A stretch of 36,424 nt of DNA, taken from the NCBI GenBank assembly GCA_021779955.1, contig JAJXZS010000046.1, positions 1 through 36,424 on the forward strand. The letters run 5' to 3'. Origin of the DNA: Chloroflexota bacterium. GTDB taxonomy: Bacteria; Chloroflexota; Anaerolineae; Anaerolineales; Anaerolineaceae. The stretch's first letter is position 1, and every line of letters begins with the position of its first letter. Made by a program: the position numbers and the translations under genes. The notes under the pieces were generated by a model that worked only from the letters and a program-made list of their open reading frames with translations, was not told the origin of the DNA and did no database searches. This document shows, piece by piece, positions 25,066 through 33,607 of this stretch.

Positions 25066-25102
25066 AAACGGTCAGGCGCGCGCAGCCTGACCGTTTTTTT
25101 TT
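25066..25102 (+). terminator. Intrinsic terminator after jag
   Basis: A perfect 12-bp stem (25066-25077 with 25085-25096) and 7-base loop run into nine T. This closes the rpmH-jag cluster 16 bases after the stop codon. Confidence 0.95.
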
Positions 25103-25115
25103 GTATTGAGGGAGT

Positions 25116-25121
25116 TATAAT
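25116..25121 (+). promoter_or_regulatory. -10 box of the nucleoside phosphorylase gene
   Basis: Perfect TATAAT lies 33 bases before the ATG at 25155. The -35 region would fall in the T-tract of the jag terminator and has no good match. Confidence 0.5.
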
Positions 25122-25154
25122 AGAGATTGTCTTACATTCTACCTGGGAGTTGCT

Positions 25155-26459
25155 ATGAGAGCCGTAGACATCATTATCAAGAAGCGCGATCGAGGTCAAT
25201 TGAGCCGCGAAGAGATCGAATTCTTCGTCAATGGCTTTGCGAAAGGTGAAATACCAGATTACCAGGTGGCAGCCTGGGCGATGGCCGTGCTGCTGAATGG
25301 GATGACGGATGAGGAAACGACATTCCTCACCCTCGCGATGGCGAATTCGGGCGATATTCTGGATCTCTCGCATGTGGTGCCCATCGAGGTAGACAAACAC
25401 TCAACGGGTGGAGTGGGCGACAAGACGACGCTGGTGGTCGAGCCGACCGTGGCTTCGTGCGGATTGCCCGTGTGCAAGATGTCGGGGCGGGGGCTCGGGT
25501 TCAGCGGAGGAACGCTGGACAAGATGGAATCCATTCCCGGGTTTCGCACCGATCTGAGCACGGATGAAGTCATCGAACTGCTGCGAACGAAGGGCCTGGT
25601 GCTGACCGGTCAGAGCCTTGACCTGGCGCCTGCAGACGGCAAGCTCTACTCGCTGCGTGACGTGACAGGGACGGTGCAGTCGATCCCGTTGATCGCATCT
25701 TCGGTGATGAGCAAGAAGATCGCAGGCGGCGCCAAGGCGATCGTCCTCGACGTCAAGATCGGCAGCGGAGCCTTCATGAAGAACCTCGACGAAGGCCGCG
25801 AACTGTCGAAGCTGATGGTGGCCATTGGCAAGCTGAGTGGAAGGCGGGTGGTTGCGCTGCTTTCCGACATGAACCAGCCGTTGGGACACGCCGTTGGCAA
25901 CGCGCTCGAGGTGAAAGAAGCGATCGACACGCTGCATGGCAACGGTCCTGCCGACTTCCGCGAACACTGCCTCACCGTGGCAAGTCACATGCTGGTGGTT
26001 GGCGAGAAATCTCAAACGCTCGAAGACGCCCGGCAACTCGCGATCGATGCGATCGACAGCGGCAGAGCCTGGAGCAAGTTCAGGGACATGGTCATCAACC
26101 AGGGCGGTGATGTCAGCTATGCGGATCACCCCGAGAAGCTTCCAGCGGCAAAATTCGTGGAGATGGTGCGCTCGGACCGGAGCGGTTACCTCAAGTGGAT
26201 CGATGCCAAGGTGATCGGCGAGACTTCGGTGGAGATGGGCGCCGGTAGGGCGCGCAAGGAAGACAAGATCGATCACAGTGTTGGCATCATCATCCATCGC
26301 AAGGTCGGCGATCGCGTGGAGAATGGGACGCCCTTGTTCACGCTGCATGCGGCATCGAAGCAAAGCCTGGAGCGCGCCAGGGCGAGCGTGATGGGTGCGT
26401 TCGAGTACAGCAGCGAACCGGTGAAAGAACTGCCGCTGTTCTATGAGGTCATTCAGTAA
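25155..26459 (+). CDS. pdp: Pyrimidine-nucleoside (thymidine) phosphorylase
   Basis: The 434-residue product is full length for the thymidine/pyrimidine-nucleoside phosphorylase family. It splits pyrimidine nucleosides with phosphate into base and (deoxy)ribose-1-phosphate for salvage or carbon use. The N-terminal helical domain (RAVDIIIKKRDRGQLSREEI) is followed by the phosphate-binding VDKHSTGGVGDKT and CKMSGRGLGFSGGTLDKMES. The alpha/beta domain carries YSLRDVTGTVQSIPLIASS and SKKIAGGAKAIVLDVK. The bacterial Pdp-type VTGTVQSIPLI makes broad pyrimidine specificity likely. GGGAG lies five bases before the ATG. The ileS promoter starts four bases past its stop. Confidence 0.93.
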   Translation: MRAVDIIIKKRDRGQLSREEIEFFVNGFAKGEIPDYQVAAWAMAVLLNGMTDEETTFLTLAMANSGDILDLSHVVPIEVDKHSTGGVGDKTTLVVEPTVASCGLPVCKMSGRGLGFSGGTLDKMESIPGFRTDLSTDEVIELLRTKGLVLTGQSLDLAPADGKLYSLRDVTGTVQSIPLIASSVMSKKIAGGAKAIVLDVKIGSGAFMKNLDEGRELSKLMVAIGKLSGRRVVALLSDMNQPLGHAVGNALEVKEAIDTLHGNGPADFREHCLTVASHMLVVGEKSQTLEDARQLAIDAIDSGRAWSKFRDMVINQGGDVSYADHPEKLPAAKFVEMVRSDRSGYLKWIDAKVIGETSVEMGAGRARKEDKIDHSVGIIIHRKVGDRVENGTPLFTLHAASKQSLERARASVMGAFEYSSEPVKELPLFYEVIQ

Positions 26460-26462
26460 GGT

Positions 26463-26491
26463 TTGATTTTTTGAACTGTTTATGGGATAAT
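26463..26491 (+). promoter_or_regulatory. Promoter of the T-box / ileS transcript
   Basis: TTGATT (26463-26468), a 17-base spacer and GATAAT (26486-26491). The expected transcription start near 26498 falls directly at the beginning of the T-box leader. Confidence 0.68.
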
Positions 26492-26499
26492 AGCTTATA

Positions 26500-26758
26500 C
26501 AAAAGTGACGATGGAAAAGAGTAGGCCATTCCACTGTTCTACAGGGAACCCGGGAGAAGTGAGAACCGGGAAACAGACATGGTTGAAAATCATTCCGTAG
26601 CTGCGATCTGAACGTGGAAACACAAGTAAGTGAGCCGGCGTCGCCCTCCGTTATTGGGGTGCAGATCTATCGCAAGATGCATCTGACAAGTGCTCCTCCA
26701 AGAGAAGCAGGGTGGTACCGCGGGAATTTTCTCTCGTCCCTGACAGGACGAGCGTTTT
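26500..26758 (+). ncRNA. T-box leader (isoleucine) controlling ileS
   Basis: The conserved T-box core AGGGTGGTACCGCGG is at 26709-26723 and CTCTCGTCCCT follows at 26731-26741, as in the classic glyQS leader. In Stem I the run GAAA-ATC-ATTC at 26585-26595 matches the specifier context of glyQS (GAAA-GGC-ATTC), which places the specifier ATC (Ile) at 26589-26591. The tRNA-acceptor site reads TGGT (26713-26716), which pairs with ACCA, so a discriminator A as in tRNA-Ile. Uncharged tRNA-Ile should stabilise the antiterminator and switch on ileS. Confidence 0.95.
26733..26758 (+). terminator. T-box regulated terminator hairpin
   Basis: CTCGTCC (26733-26739) pairs with GGACGAG (26746-26752), followed by CGTTTT. 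The 5' arm overlaps the region that the antiterminator would pair with GGGA, the normal T-box switch. The T-run is only four bases, so read-through may be notable. Confidence 0.7.
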
Positions 26759-26776
26759 ATTTAAGCAGGAGGATGA

Positions 26777-29700
26777 ATGTTCAAACCAGTATCTCCGAAG
26801 CTGAACGTGAACCAGATGGAAGAAGCGGTCCTCAGATTCTGGAAGCGTCAGGATATTTTCCACCAGAGCCTGAAGATACGCGAGGGCGGCCCTGAATATG
26901 TATTCTTCGAAGGACCTCCAACCGCAAACGGCAAACCGGGCGTGCATCATGTTTTGGCACGCGCCTTCAAGGACATCTTCCCCCGCTACAAGACGATGAA
27001 CGGGTACCACGTCTCGCGGCGCGGCGGCTGGGATACTCATGGCTTGCCTGTGGAGATCGAGGTCGAAAAGAAGCTTGGATTCAAGAACAAGCAGCAGATC
27101 GAGGAATACGGCATTGCCGAATTCAACAAGCTCTGCAAGGAGTCTGCATTTACTTATATCCAGGAATGGGAACAGTTGACCGACCGCATCGCCTACTGGG
27201 TGGACCTCGACGAAGCCTATATCACGTTCAAAAACTCATACATCGAATCGGTTTGGAACATCCTCAAGAATTACTGGGACAAGGATTTGCTCTACCAGGG
27301 TTACAAGGTTGTGCCTTACTGCCCGCGCTGCGGAACGCCGCTTTCGGATCATGAAGTGGCGCAGGGGTATCACGAGGTATCCGATCCGTCGGTTTATATC
27401 CGCATGCCTCTCGTGGATGAGCCGGGCACCTCACTGCTTGTTTGGACGACAACTCCATGGACGCTGCCGGGTAACGTGGCAGTGGCCGCAGGTGAGAATG
27501 TGGACTACGTCAAGGTGGAGCACGCTTTGAGCGAGGGCGGCAGCGAGAAGCTGATCCTGGCCGAGGCGTTGCTTGCGAAGGTATTTGGCGACGAGCAGGT
27601 GAAAGTGCTTGAGCGTTTCAAAGGCAAACAGTTGAAAGGCAAGCGCTATCATCCTTTGTATACGTTCGTTCCGGTCGCAAAACCTGCCCATTACGTTGTG
27701 ATGGGAGATTTCGTCACCATCGAGGATGGGACGGGTCTCGTCCATATTGCGCCGGCATTCGGCCAGGATGATATGCAGATGGCGTACGACAACGATCTGC
27801 CGATCCTGGTGACGGTCCAGCCGGACGGCGCATTCATCCCAGAAGTGCGTCCATGGGCTGGAATGTTCATCAAGAAGGCCGACCCGTTGATCATCGATAA
27901 CCTGCAAGAACGCGGCCTGCTGTTCAAGGTGCAAAGCTATACCCACACCTATCCGTTCTGCTGGCGATGCGGCACTCCGCTGATGTACTATGCCCGGCAG
28001 ACCTGGTACATCCGCACCAGCCAGTTCAAGGACCGCCTGGTGGCGCTGAACGATGAAATCAACTGGTATCCTGGCTATATCAAGAACGGCCGTTTTGGCA
28101 ATTGGCTGGCGAACAACGTCGATTGGGCGCTGGGACGCGAGCGTTATTGGGGCACTCCGCTGCCTGTATGGGAATGCGAGAGCTGCCATACTCAAACCTG
28201 CGTTGGCAGCGTGAAAGAGCTCTTCGAGAAGGCCGGGCGCGATCTCTCAGATCTCGACCTGCATCGCCCGTTCGTGGATGAGATCAAGTTCAAGTGTCCG
28301 GATTGCGGCGGAAACATGAAGCGAGTACCCGAGCTGATCGACGTTTGGTTCGATTCGGGCTCGATGCCGTACGCGCAGTGGCACTATCCGTTCGAAAATC
28401 AGGAAGAATTCAAACAGCACTATCCCGCCGATTTCATCTGCGAGGCTGTGGATCAAACGCGCGGATGGTTTTACTCGCTGCACGCCATCAGCACCTTGCT
28501 GAACGATTCGATTGCGTTCAAGAATGTGATCTGCCTTGGATTGATCCTGGACGGCAACGCGCAGAAGATGTCAAAGACAAAGGGAAATGTGGTTTCGCCC
28601 TGGGAAGTGATCGAAAAGAGCGGCTCTGATGCGATGAGATGGTATTTGTACACGGCGAGCCCCCCTGGCCAGGAGCGGCGCTTCTCGTCCGACCTGGTCA
28701 GCGAGGTGCTGCGCAATTTCACGCTAACGCTGTGGAACACCTATTCGTTCTTCGTCACTTATGCCAACCTGGACGGCTGGACTCCGGAGGGGCAGGAAAA
28801 GATCGAATATTCGCCACTGGATAAGTGGCTGCGTTCGTCGCTGCACGCTCTGGTGCGCGACGTGACCAACGCGCTGGAGAACTACGACGTGCTTGGCGCC
28901 ACAAGACCTGTCGAGCAGTTCGTCGATCAATTGTCGAACTGGTATTTGCGCCGCTCGCGCAGGCGTTTCTGGAAGAGCGAATCGGACGCCGATAAGAAGG
29001 CTGCCTACGCCACTTTGTACGAAGCGCTGGTAACCATCAGCAAGCTGCTTGCGCCGACCATGCCGATCATCGCTGATGAGTTGTATCAGAACCTTGTGCG
29101 TTCAGTAGATCCATCGGCTGCGGCTTCGGTTCACCTCGCTGATTGGCCCAGATACGACGCGGCGCTGATCGACGAGAATCTCAACCGCGACATGGCGCTG
29201 GTGATGCGACTCGTCTCGCTTGGGCATGCCGCCCGCAATAAAGCCAACCGAAAAGTACGCCAGCCGCTCGCCGAAGTTGCTTTTGCCGTGGGAAACAAGG
29301 ACGAGGGCGAGGTGCTGCTCTCGCATGCCGACCTTCTCGAGGACGAGCTGAATGTGAAGAGTGTGCGGCTGCTCAATGCTGCCAGCGAAGCCGTCAGCTT
29401 CAGCCTGAACCCGCTGCCCAAGCAACTGGGTCAAAAGTACGGCAATAAGTTCCCTGAGCTGCGCAAGGCCGTGCTGGCGCTGCCTGCAGAGCCGGCGGCT
29501 GTGACGCTCATGGAAGGTAACCCTGTGACGGTCAGCGTCAATGGCGAGGATTATTCTCTGCTGCCTGAAGAAATCGAAGTCAGGGTGACGGCGAAGAGCG
29601 GATACGCTGTGGCTGCCGAAGGCGCTTACCTGGCAGCGTTGGTGACCGAGTTGACTCCCGAATTGATCGAGGAAGGCCTGGCGCGCGAGTTCGTACGCAG

Positions 29701-29926
29701 GGTGCAGGATTTGCGCAAAGCGGCCGAATTGGAGATCGCGGACAGGATCAAGCTGTACGTCAGCGCAACGCCGGGGCTGGCAAAGGCGATCGAAGCGCAG
29801 CGCGACTACATTGTCACCGAGACGCTGGCGCGCGAGATGGTCTTCGAAGCGCCGCCCGAGGGAAGCGCCACCGTCAGCGACGAATTCGACAACGAACACG
29901 TCACCGTAGGACTGGTAAAGGCCTAG
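26777..29926 (+). CDS. ileS: Isoleucyl-tRNA synthetase, type 2, with GxHH signature
   Basis: At 1049 residues this is a complete class Ia synthetase that closely follows Thermus IleRS (GWDTHGLPVEIEVEKKLG, YCPRCGTPLS, TTTPWTLPGNVAV in the editing domain, GTGLVHIAPAFG). It lacks a bacterial C-terminal zinc finger, so it is the type 2 form. The KMSKS loop is KMSKT at 597-601. The HIGH motif is altered: residues 55-58 read GVHH (codons 26939-26950) where HVGH is expected, with the first and third positions swapped. This GxHH form is known in some type 2 enzymes linked to very high mupirocin resistance. SD AGGAGG is four bases before the chosen ATG; an ATG at 26773 is too close and in another frame. 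It attaches isoleucine to tRNA-Ile in the cytoplasm. Confidence 0.95.
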   Translation: MFKPVSPKLNVNQMEEAVLRFWKRQDIFHQSLKIREGGPEYVFFEGPPTANGKPGVHHVLARAFKDIFPRYKTMNGYHVSRRGGWDTHGLPVEIEVEKKLGFKNKQQIEEYGIAEFNKLCKESAFTYIQEWEQLTDRIAYWVDLDEAYITFKNSYIESVWNILKNYWDKDLLYQGYKVVPYCPRCGTPLSDHEVAQGYHEVSDPSVYIRMPLVDEPGTSLLVWTTTPWTLPGNVAVAAGENVDYVKVEHALSEGGSEKLILAEALLAKVFGDEQVKVLERFKGKQLKGKRYHPLYTFVPVAKPAHYVVMGDFVTIEDGTGLVHIAPAFGQDDMQMAYDNDLPILVTVQPDGAFIPEVRPWAGMFIKKADPLIIDNLQERGLLFKVQSYTHTYPFCWRCGTPLMYYARQTWYIRTSQFKDRLVALNDEINWYPGYIKNGRFGNWLANNVDWALGRERYWGTPLPVWECESCHTQTCVGSVKELFEKAGRDLSDLDLHRPFVDEIKFKCPDCGGNMKRVPELIDVWFDSGSMPYAQWHYPFENQEEFKQHYPADFICEAVDQTRGWFYSLHAISTLLNDSIAFKNVICLGLILDGNAQKMSKTKGNVVSPWEVIEKSGSDAMRWYLYTASPPGQERRFSSDLVSEVLRNFTLTLWNTYSFFVTYANLDGWTPEGQEKIEYSPLDKWLRSSLHALVRDVTNALENYDVLGATRPVEQFVDQLSNWYLRRSRRRFWKSESDADKKAAYATLYEALVTISKLLAPTMPIIADELYQNLVRSVDPSAAASVHLADWPRYDAALIDENLNRDMALVMRLVSLGHAARNKANRKVRQPLAEVAFAVGNKDEGEVLLSHADLLEDELNVKSVRLLNAASEAVSFSLNPLPKQLGQKYGNKFPELRKAVLALPAEPAAVTLMEGNPVTVSVNGEDYSLLPEEIEVRVTAKSGYAVAAEGAYLAALVTELTPELIEEGLAREFVRRVQDLRKAAELEIADRIKLYVSATPGLAKAIEAQRDYIVTETLAREMVFEAPPEGSATVSDEFDNEHVTVGLVKA

Positions 29927-29932
29927 AAATCC

Positions 29933-29959
29933 GAACTCCCCGCGCACAGCGGGGAGTTC
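29933..29959 (+). terminator. Hairpin after ileS, probable terminator
   Basis: An 11-bp GC-rich stem (GAACTCCCCGC with GCGGGGAGTTC) and 5-base loop begin six bases after the ileS stop. The tail TTCGTCAT is a poor T-tract, so termination may be partial or Rho-aided. Confidence 0.65.
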
Positions 29960-29985
29960 TTCGTCATCCGGGCTGTTAAATAAGG

Positions 29986-29991
29986 TAAAAT
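29986..29991 (+). promoter_or_regulatory. Candidate -10 box of the lspA operon
   Basis: TAAAAT lies 27 bases before the TTG start at 30019, with TTGGAGG as ribosome site. No good -35 is seen. Confidence 0.4.
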
Positions 29992-30018
29992 GAACTGACT
30001 CTTTATTGGAGGAATCGC

Positions 30019-30561
30019 TTGAACAAAACCGTCCGAACATACCTTGGCCTGCTAATCCCGGTCATCCTGATCATCGCACTCGACCAGTACACCAAGTATC
30101 TGGTCGAAACCAATCTGGCCTATGGCGCCATCTGGTCGCCCTGGCCGGCGTTGACGCCTTACGCGCGGATCATCCACTGGACCAACACTGGCGTCGCGTT
30201 CGGTTTGTTCCAGGGCATGGGCTGGATTTTCTCGATCTTTGCCATCGCAGTCAGCGCCGCGGTGGTGTATTACTACCCGCACGTCGAAAGGCAAGACTGG
30301 GCAGTTCGGGTGGCGCTCGTGCTTGAAATGGCGGGGGCACTCGGCAACATGATCGACAGGCTGAGGCTGAACGGCGCAGTGCTCGATTTCATTTCGGTTG
30401 GCAATTTTCCGGTCTTCAATATCGCCGACTCATCCATCGTGGTTGGGGTCGGATTCCTGGCACTGGGTATTCTGATTCAGGAAGCCAGGGCCAAGAAGGA
30501 TGGCAAGGTTCCACCAGAAGCCACAAAGGCGCTGGATGACGAAAGCGGCAAGGTTTCTTGA
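30019..30561 (+). CDS. lspA: Lipoprotein signal peptidase (signal peptidase II)
   Basis: The 180-residue protein has four TM segments. It has the family motifs ILIIALDQYTKYLV, NTGVAFGLF, and the two catalytic aspartates in GALGNMIDRL and FNIADSSI. It cuts the signal peptide from diacylglyceryl-prolipoproteins at the membrane; the three lipobox proteins of this window are natural substrates. The start is TTG, supported by GGAGG six bases upstream. A polar tail of ~25 residues (KKDGKVPPEATKALDD) extends past the last TM. Its stop overlaps the TTG start of the next gene by four bases. Confidence 0.95.
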   Translation: MNKTVRTYLGLLIPVILIIALDQYTKYLVETNLAYGAIWSPWPALTPYARIIHWTNTGVAFGLFQGMGWIFSIFAIAVSAAVVYYYPHVERQDWAVRVALVLEMAGALGNMIDRLRLNGAVLDFISVGNFPVFNIADSSIVVGVGFLALGILIQEARAKKDGKVPPEATKALDDESGKVS

Positions 30562-31487
30562 ACTCTCAGAATTACCATTTTGTATCAAATGACGACGAGC
30601 CGGTCCGGCTGGACAAGTTCCTTTCCAGCCGGTTGAGCGACTATTCGCGCTCGCGGCTTCAAGGGCTGATCGTTGACGGTTTCGTCAAGGTCAACGGCGA
30701 GCAGGTGGTCATCTCGCGCCATAAGATCGAAAAAGGAAACAGCGTCGACATCGAAATTCCGCCTGCACGTCCTGTGGAATTGGAGCCTGAAGATATCCCG
30801 CTGGATATCGTCTTCGAAAACGACGATTTGATGGTTGTGAACAAGCCTGCGGGAATGGTGGTGCACCCGTCGCCCGGGCATTTTACAGGAACGCTGGTGC
30901 ATGCTGCGCTATCTCATGCGCCGGAGCTCGAAGGCATCGGCGGCGAACAACGCCCCGGAATCGTCCACAGGTTGGACAAGGAAACCAGCGGGCTGATCGT
31001 GGTTGCCAAGAATGAACGCGCTCACCGCTGGCTCCAGGATCAATTTCGCCTGCGTAAAGTGCACAAGACCTATCTTGCGCTCGTCGACGGCAAACCGCCA
31101 ACGCCAAAAGGGCGCGTCGAAACCGATATCGCACGCGACCCTGCCCACCGCAAGCAAATGGCCGTGGTTGCCCAGGGGCATGGAAGGGAAGCGGTGACCG
31201 AATATAAAGTCATTGAATCGTTCCCTCATCACTCGCTCATCGAAGCGATGCCGCTGACAGGCCGGACGCACCAGATTCGGCTGCACATGGCATTTCTCAA
31301 GTGTCCGATCGTCGGAGACACGCTTTACGGGCATAAGCACAGCAGCATCGATATCAAGCGCCATTTTCTCCACGCCGAGCGGATGACGCTCGTGCTGCCG
31401 GGTGAAAAAGAAGCACGAACCTTTGAAGCATCCCTGCCGCAGGATTTGGAGACTGTCCTGCAGCAACTTCGCAAATCAAGAGGTTAA
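30558..31487 (+). CDS. rluD: RluD-family 23S rRNA pseudouridine synthase
   Basis: The 309-residue protein has an N-terminal S4 RNA-binding domain (~15-75: [22 protein letters not shown]) followed by the RluA/RluD catalytic domain. The latter has [16 protein letters not shown], then [20 protein letters not shown] with the catalytic Asp in HRLD, and [12 protein letters not shown] near the C-terminus. It converts uridines to pseudouridine, in RluD within helix 69 of 23S rRNA; the exact sites here are inferred. Start TTG overlaps the lspA stop (TTGA), with AAGG just upstream, so translation is coupled. The lspA-rluD pair is common in many bacteria. Confidence 0.93.
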
Positions 31488-31488
31488 T

Positions 31489-32535
31489 ATGCTGAATTTG
31501 ATCGATCTTCGTTCTGATACGGTAACCCAACCGACGCCCGAGATGCGTGAAGCCATGTACAGGGCTGAATTAGGGGACGATGTTTATGGTGAAGACCCCA
31601 CCGTCAACCGGCTGCAAGGGATGGCGGCTGAGCGCATGGGTAAGGAAGAAGCCCTTTTCGTCAGTTCGGGAACCATGGGCAACCTGATCGCGGTATTGGC
31701 TCAATGTCAGAGGGGCGATGAAGTGATCATGGGCGATCTTGGCCATACATTTCTGTTCGAAGCAGGCGGAATCTCGGCGCTTGGGGGAATCTTCCCGCAC
31801 ACTTTGCCCAATCAACCCGATGGAACCTTATCACTCAACGCAATTCATCAGGCGATCCGGCCCGGGGACGTGCACCAACCTGTGAGCAGGATGGTCATCC
31901 TTGAAAACACGCATAACCGCTGCGGCGGCGTGGTTCTGAGCAGGGATTACTGTGAATCGGTGGGGATTTTGGCCCGCGAGAACGCGTTGAAAGTGCACCT
32001 GGACGGCGCCCGGCTGTTCAATGCCGCGGTTGCCCTATCCACTTCAGCCAAAGAGCTGGCTGCTTTTGCCGATACGGTCACTTTCTGTTTGAGCAAGGGG
32101 CTGAGCGCGCCGGTAGGGTCGGTGCTCTGCGGGGAACACGATGTGATCGAAAAAGCGCGCCGCCTGCGCAAGATGCTGGGCGGGGGGACGCGCCAGGCGG
32201 GGGTACTGGCAGCGGCAGGGATTGTCGCACTGGATAAAATGGTGCCGCAGTTGGCTGACGATCACCGCAGGGCAAAAGACCTCGCCAACCAGTTGTGTGA
32301 ATTACCCGAGATCGAATTCGAAATTGGAATGCCGCAAACGAACATGGTCTTTCCATCCGTGGCGAAGAACGTCCCGCTCGATGCTGCCACTTTTGCCAAA
32401 AAGCTGGCTCAAAAGGGTGTCAAGGTTGGCGCAGTGGGCGAGAGACGGATACGAATGGTGACCCATTACGGCATCGAAGACGAGGATATCAACGCAACGA
32501 TGGCTGCGGTCAAAGAAGTGTTGAGCCGGGCCTGA
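31489..32535 (+). CDS. ltaE: Low-specificity L-threonine aldolase
   Basis: The 348-residue PLP enzyme of fold type I cleaves L-threonine or allo-threonine to glycine and acetaldehyde. It opens with [20 protein letters not shown] and [14 protein letters not shown], both diagnostic of the threonine aldolase family. The PLP Lys lies in [13 protein letters not shown] (about 194), and a [12 protein letters not shown]-type segment (here [14 protein letters not shown]) precedes it. The ATG is one base after the rluD stop, with AAGAGG upstream, so it is the third gene of the lspA operon. An in-frame upstream start at 31402 would overlap rluD by 86 bases and is rejected. Confidence 0.93.
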
Positions 32536-32687
32536 AACCGGCTTAAGAACACTTTAACGCTCCAAAATCGAGAACAAGCTCCCTCGATCCTTTCACCGCT
32601 TCGTTGCTGGCCGGCTGATCAGGCCTGGATAAGGGGTTGGGTTGATGGCTGCTCGATCACGCGGAAGCCTAACTAAAGATTGTTTGA

Positions 32688-32693
32688 TATAAT
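32688..32693 (+). promoter_or_regulatory. -10 box of the purine nucleoside phosphorylase gene
   Basis: Perfect TATAAT lies 39 bases before the ATG at 32733; GAGG is the ribosome site. There is no matching -35. The 197-base gap upstream (32536-32732) shows nothing else certain; a 6-bp hairpin right at the ltaE stop lacks a T-tract. Confidence 0.5.
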
Positions 32694-32732
32694 CTGTATG
32701 TCTATATGACCATTATTTGAACTGAGGATCCC

Positions 32733-33581
32733 ATGGACCAATTCGTCACACTTCAGATGATCGACGCTGCTACCGCCGTTGTCAGGGAACGGATCGATAT
32801 CAAACCCAAGGTGGGTTTGATTTTAGGTTCAGGCCTGGGTGGTTTGGCTGAGGCTGTTTTCAACCCGAAGATTATTGCATATCAGGAGATCCCTCACTGG
32901 CCTGTTCCAACCATCCAGGGGCACGCAGGCAGGCTGGTGGCGGGCCATCTGTTCGGCATGCCAACGCTTGTGATGCAGGGGCGGGTCCATTTCTATGAAG
33001 GATATCCCATGGATCAGGTGACTTTCCCGATCCGCGTGATGCAGCGCTTAGGCGTGCAGTTGATCATTCTGACCAACGCGGCGGGTGCGATCAACCCCGA
33101 GTTTATGCCAGGGGATGTGATGCTCATCACCGACCACATCGCGCTGATCGGAATGGCAGGCGTGAATCCGCTGCGCGGGCCCAACCTGGACGCTTTCGGC
33201 GAACGGTTCCCCGATATGAGCCAGGTTTATACCCGCAAGATGCAGGCAATCGCGAGAAGCGCTGCAGAGAAAAAGCAGATCGCTGTGCGTGAAGGCGTAT
33301 ACGTTTGCTTATCCGGCCCATCTTTCGAATCACCTGCCGATCTGCGGTTCCTGCAAACGATTGGAGCCGACGCGGTAGGCATGTCGACTGTGCCCGAAGC
33401 GATTGTGGCGCGGCATGGACGTACGCAAGTTCTCGGCTTATCGGGCATCAGCAATAAGGCGAACCTGGATGGTTCGACCGAAACCACGCACGAGGAAGTG
33501 TTGATGGCGGGCGAGGTTATCGTTCCGAAGTTGACCGGAATTATTCAAGGTGTTCTGGAATCGCCAGACCTGGATCTCTAA
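32733..33581 (+). CDS. punA: Purine nucleoside phosphorylase, trimeric PNP/MTAP family
   Basis: The 282-residue protein has VGLILGSGLGGLAEAV (phosphate loop), HWPVPTIQGHAGRLVAG, a NAAGAINPEFMPGDVMLITDHI core, and LSGPSFESPADLRFL followed by VGMSTVPEAIVARHG. These are the signatures of the PNP-I (inosine/guanosine) type rather than MTAP, and the GxSNKANLD segment includes the base-binding Asn. It releases hypoxanthine or guanine and ribose-1-phosphate. With the pyrimidine enzyme 6 kb upstream it gives the window both halves of nucleoside salvage, though they are not in one operon. Confidence 0.93.
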   Translation: MDQFVTLQMIDAATAVVRERIDIKPKVGLILGSGLGGLAEAVFNPKIIAYQEIPHWPVPTIQGHAGRLVAGHLFGMPTLVMQGRVHFYEGYPMDQVTFPIRVMQRLGVQLIILTNAAGAINPEFMPGDVMLITDHIALIGMAGVNPLRGPNLDAFGERFPDMSQVYTRKMQAIARSAAEKKQIAVREGVYVCLSGPSFESPADLRFLQTIGADAVGMSTVPEAIVARHGRTQVLGLSGISNKANLDGSTETTHEEVLMAGEVIVPKLTGIIQGVLESPDLDL

Positions 33582-33607
33582 CAGTAGCGCATTAAAAACC
33601 AAGCAAC

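Noticed and set aside
32520-32545. Terminator at the end of the threonine aldolase gene
   Set aside because: The AGCCGG/CCGGCT stem has only 6 bp, overlaps the stop codon and has no T-tract.
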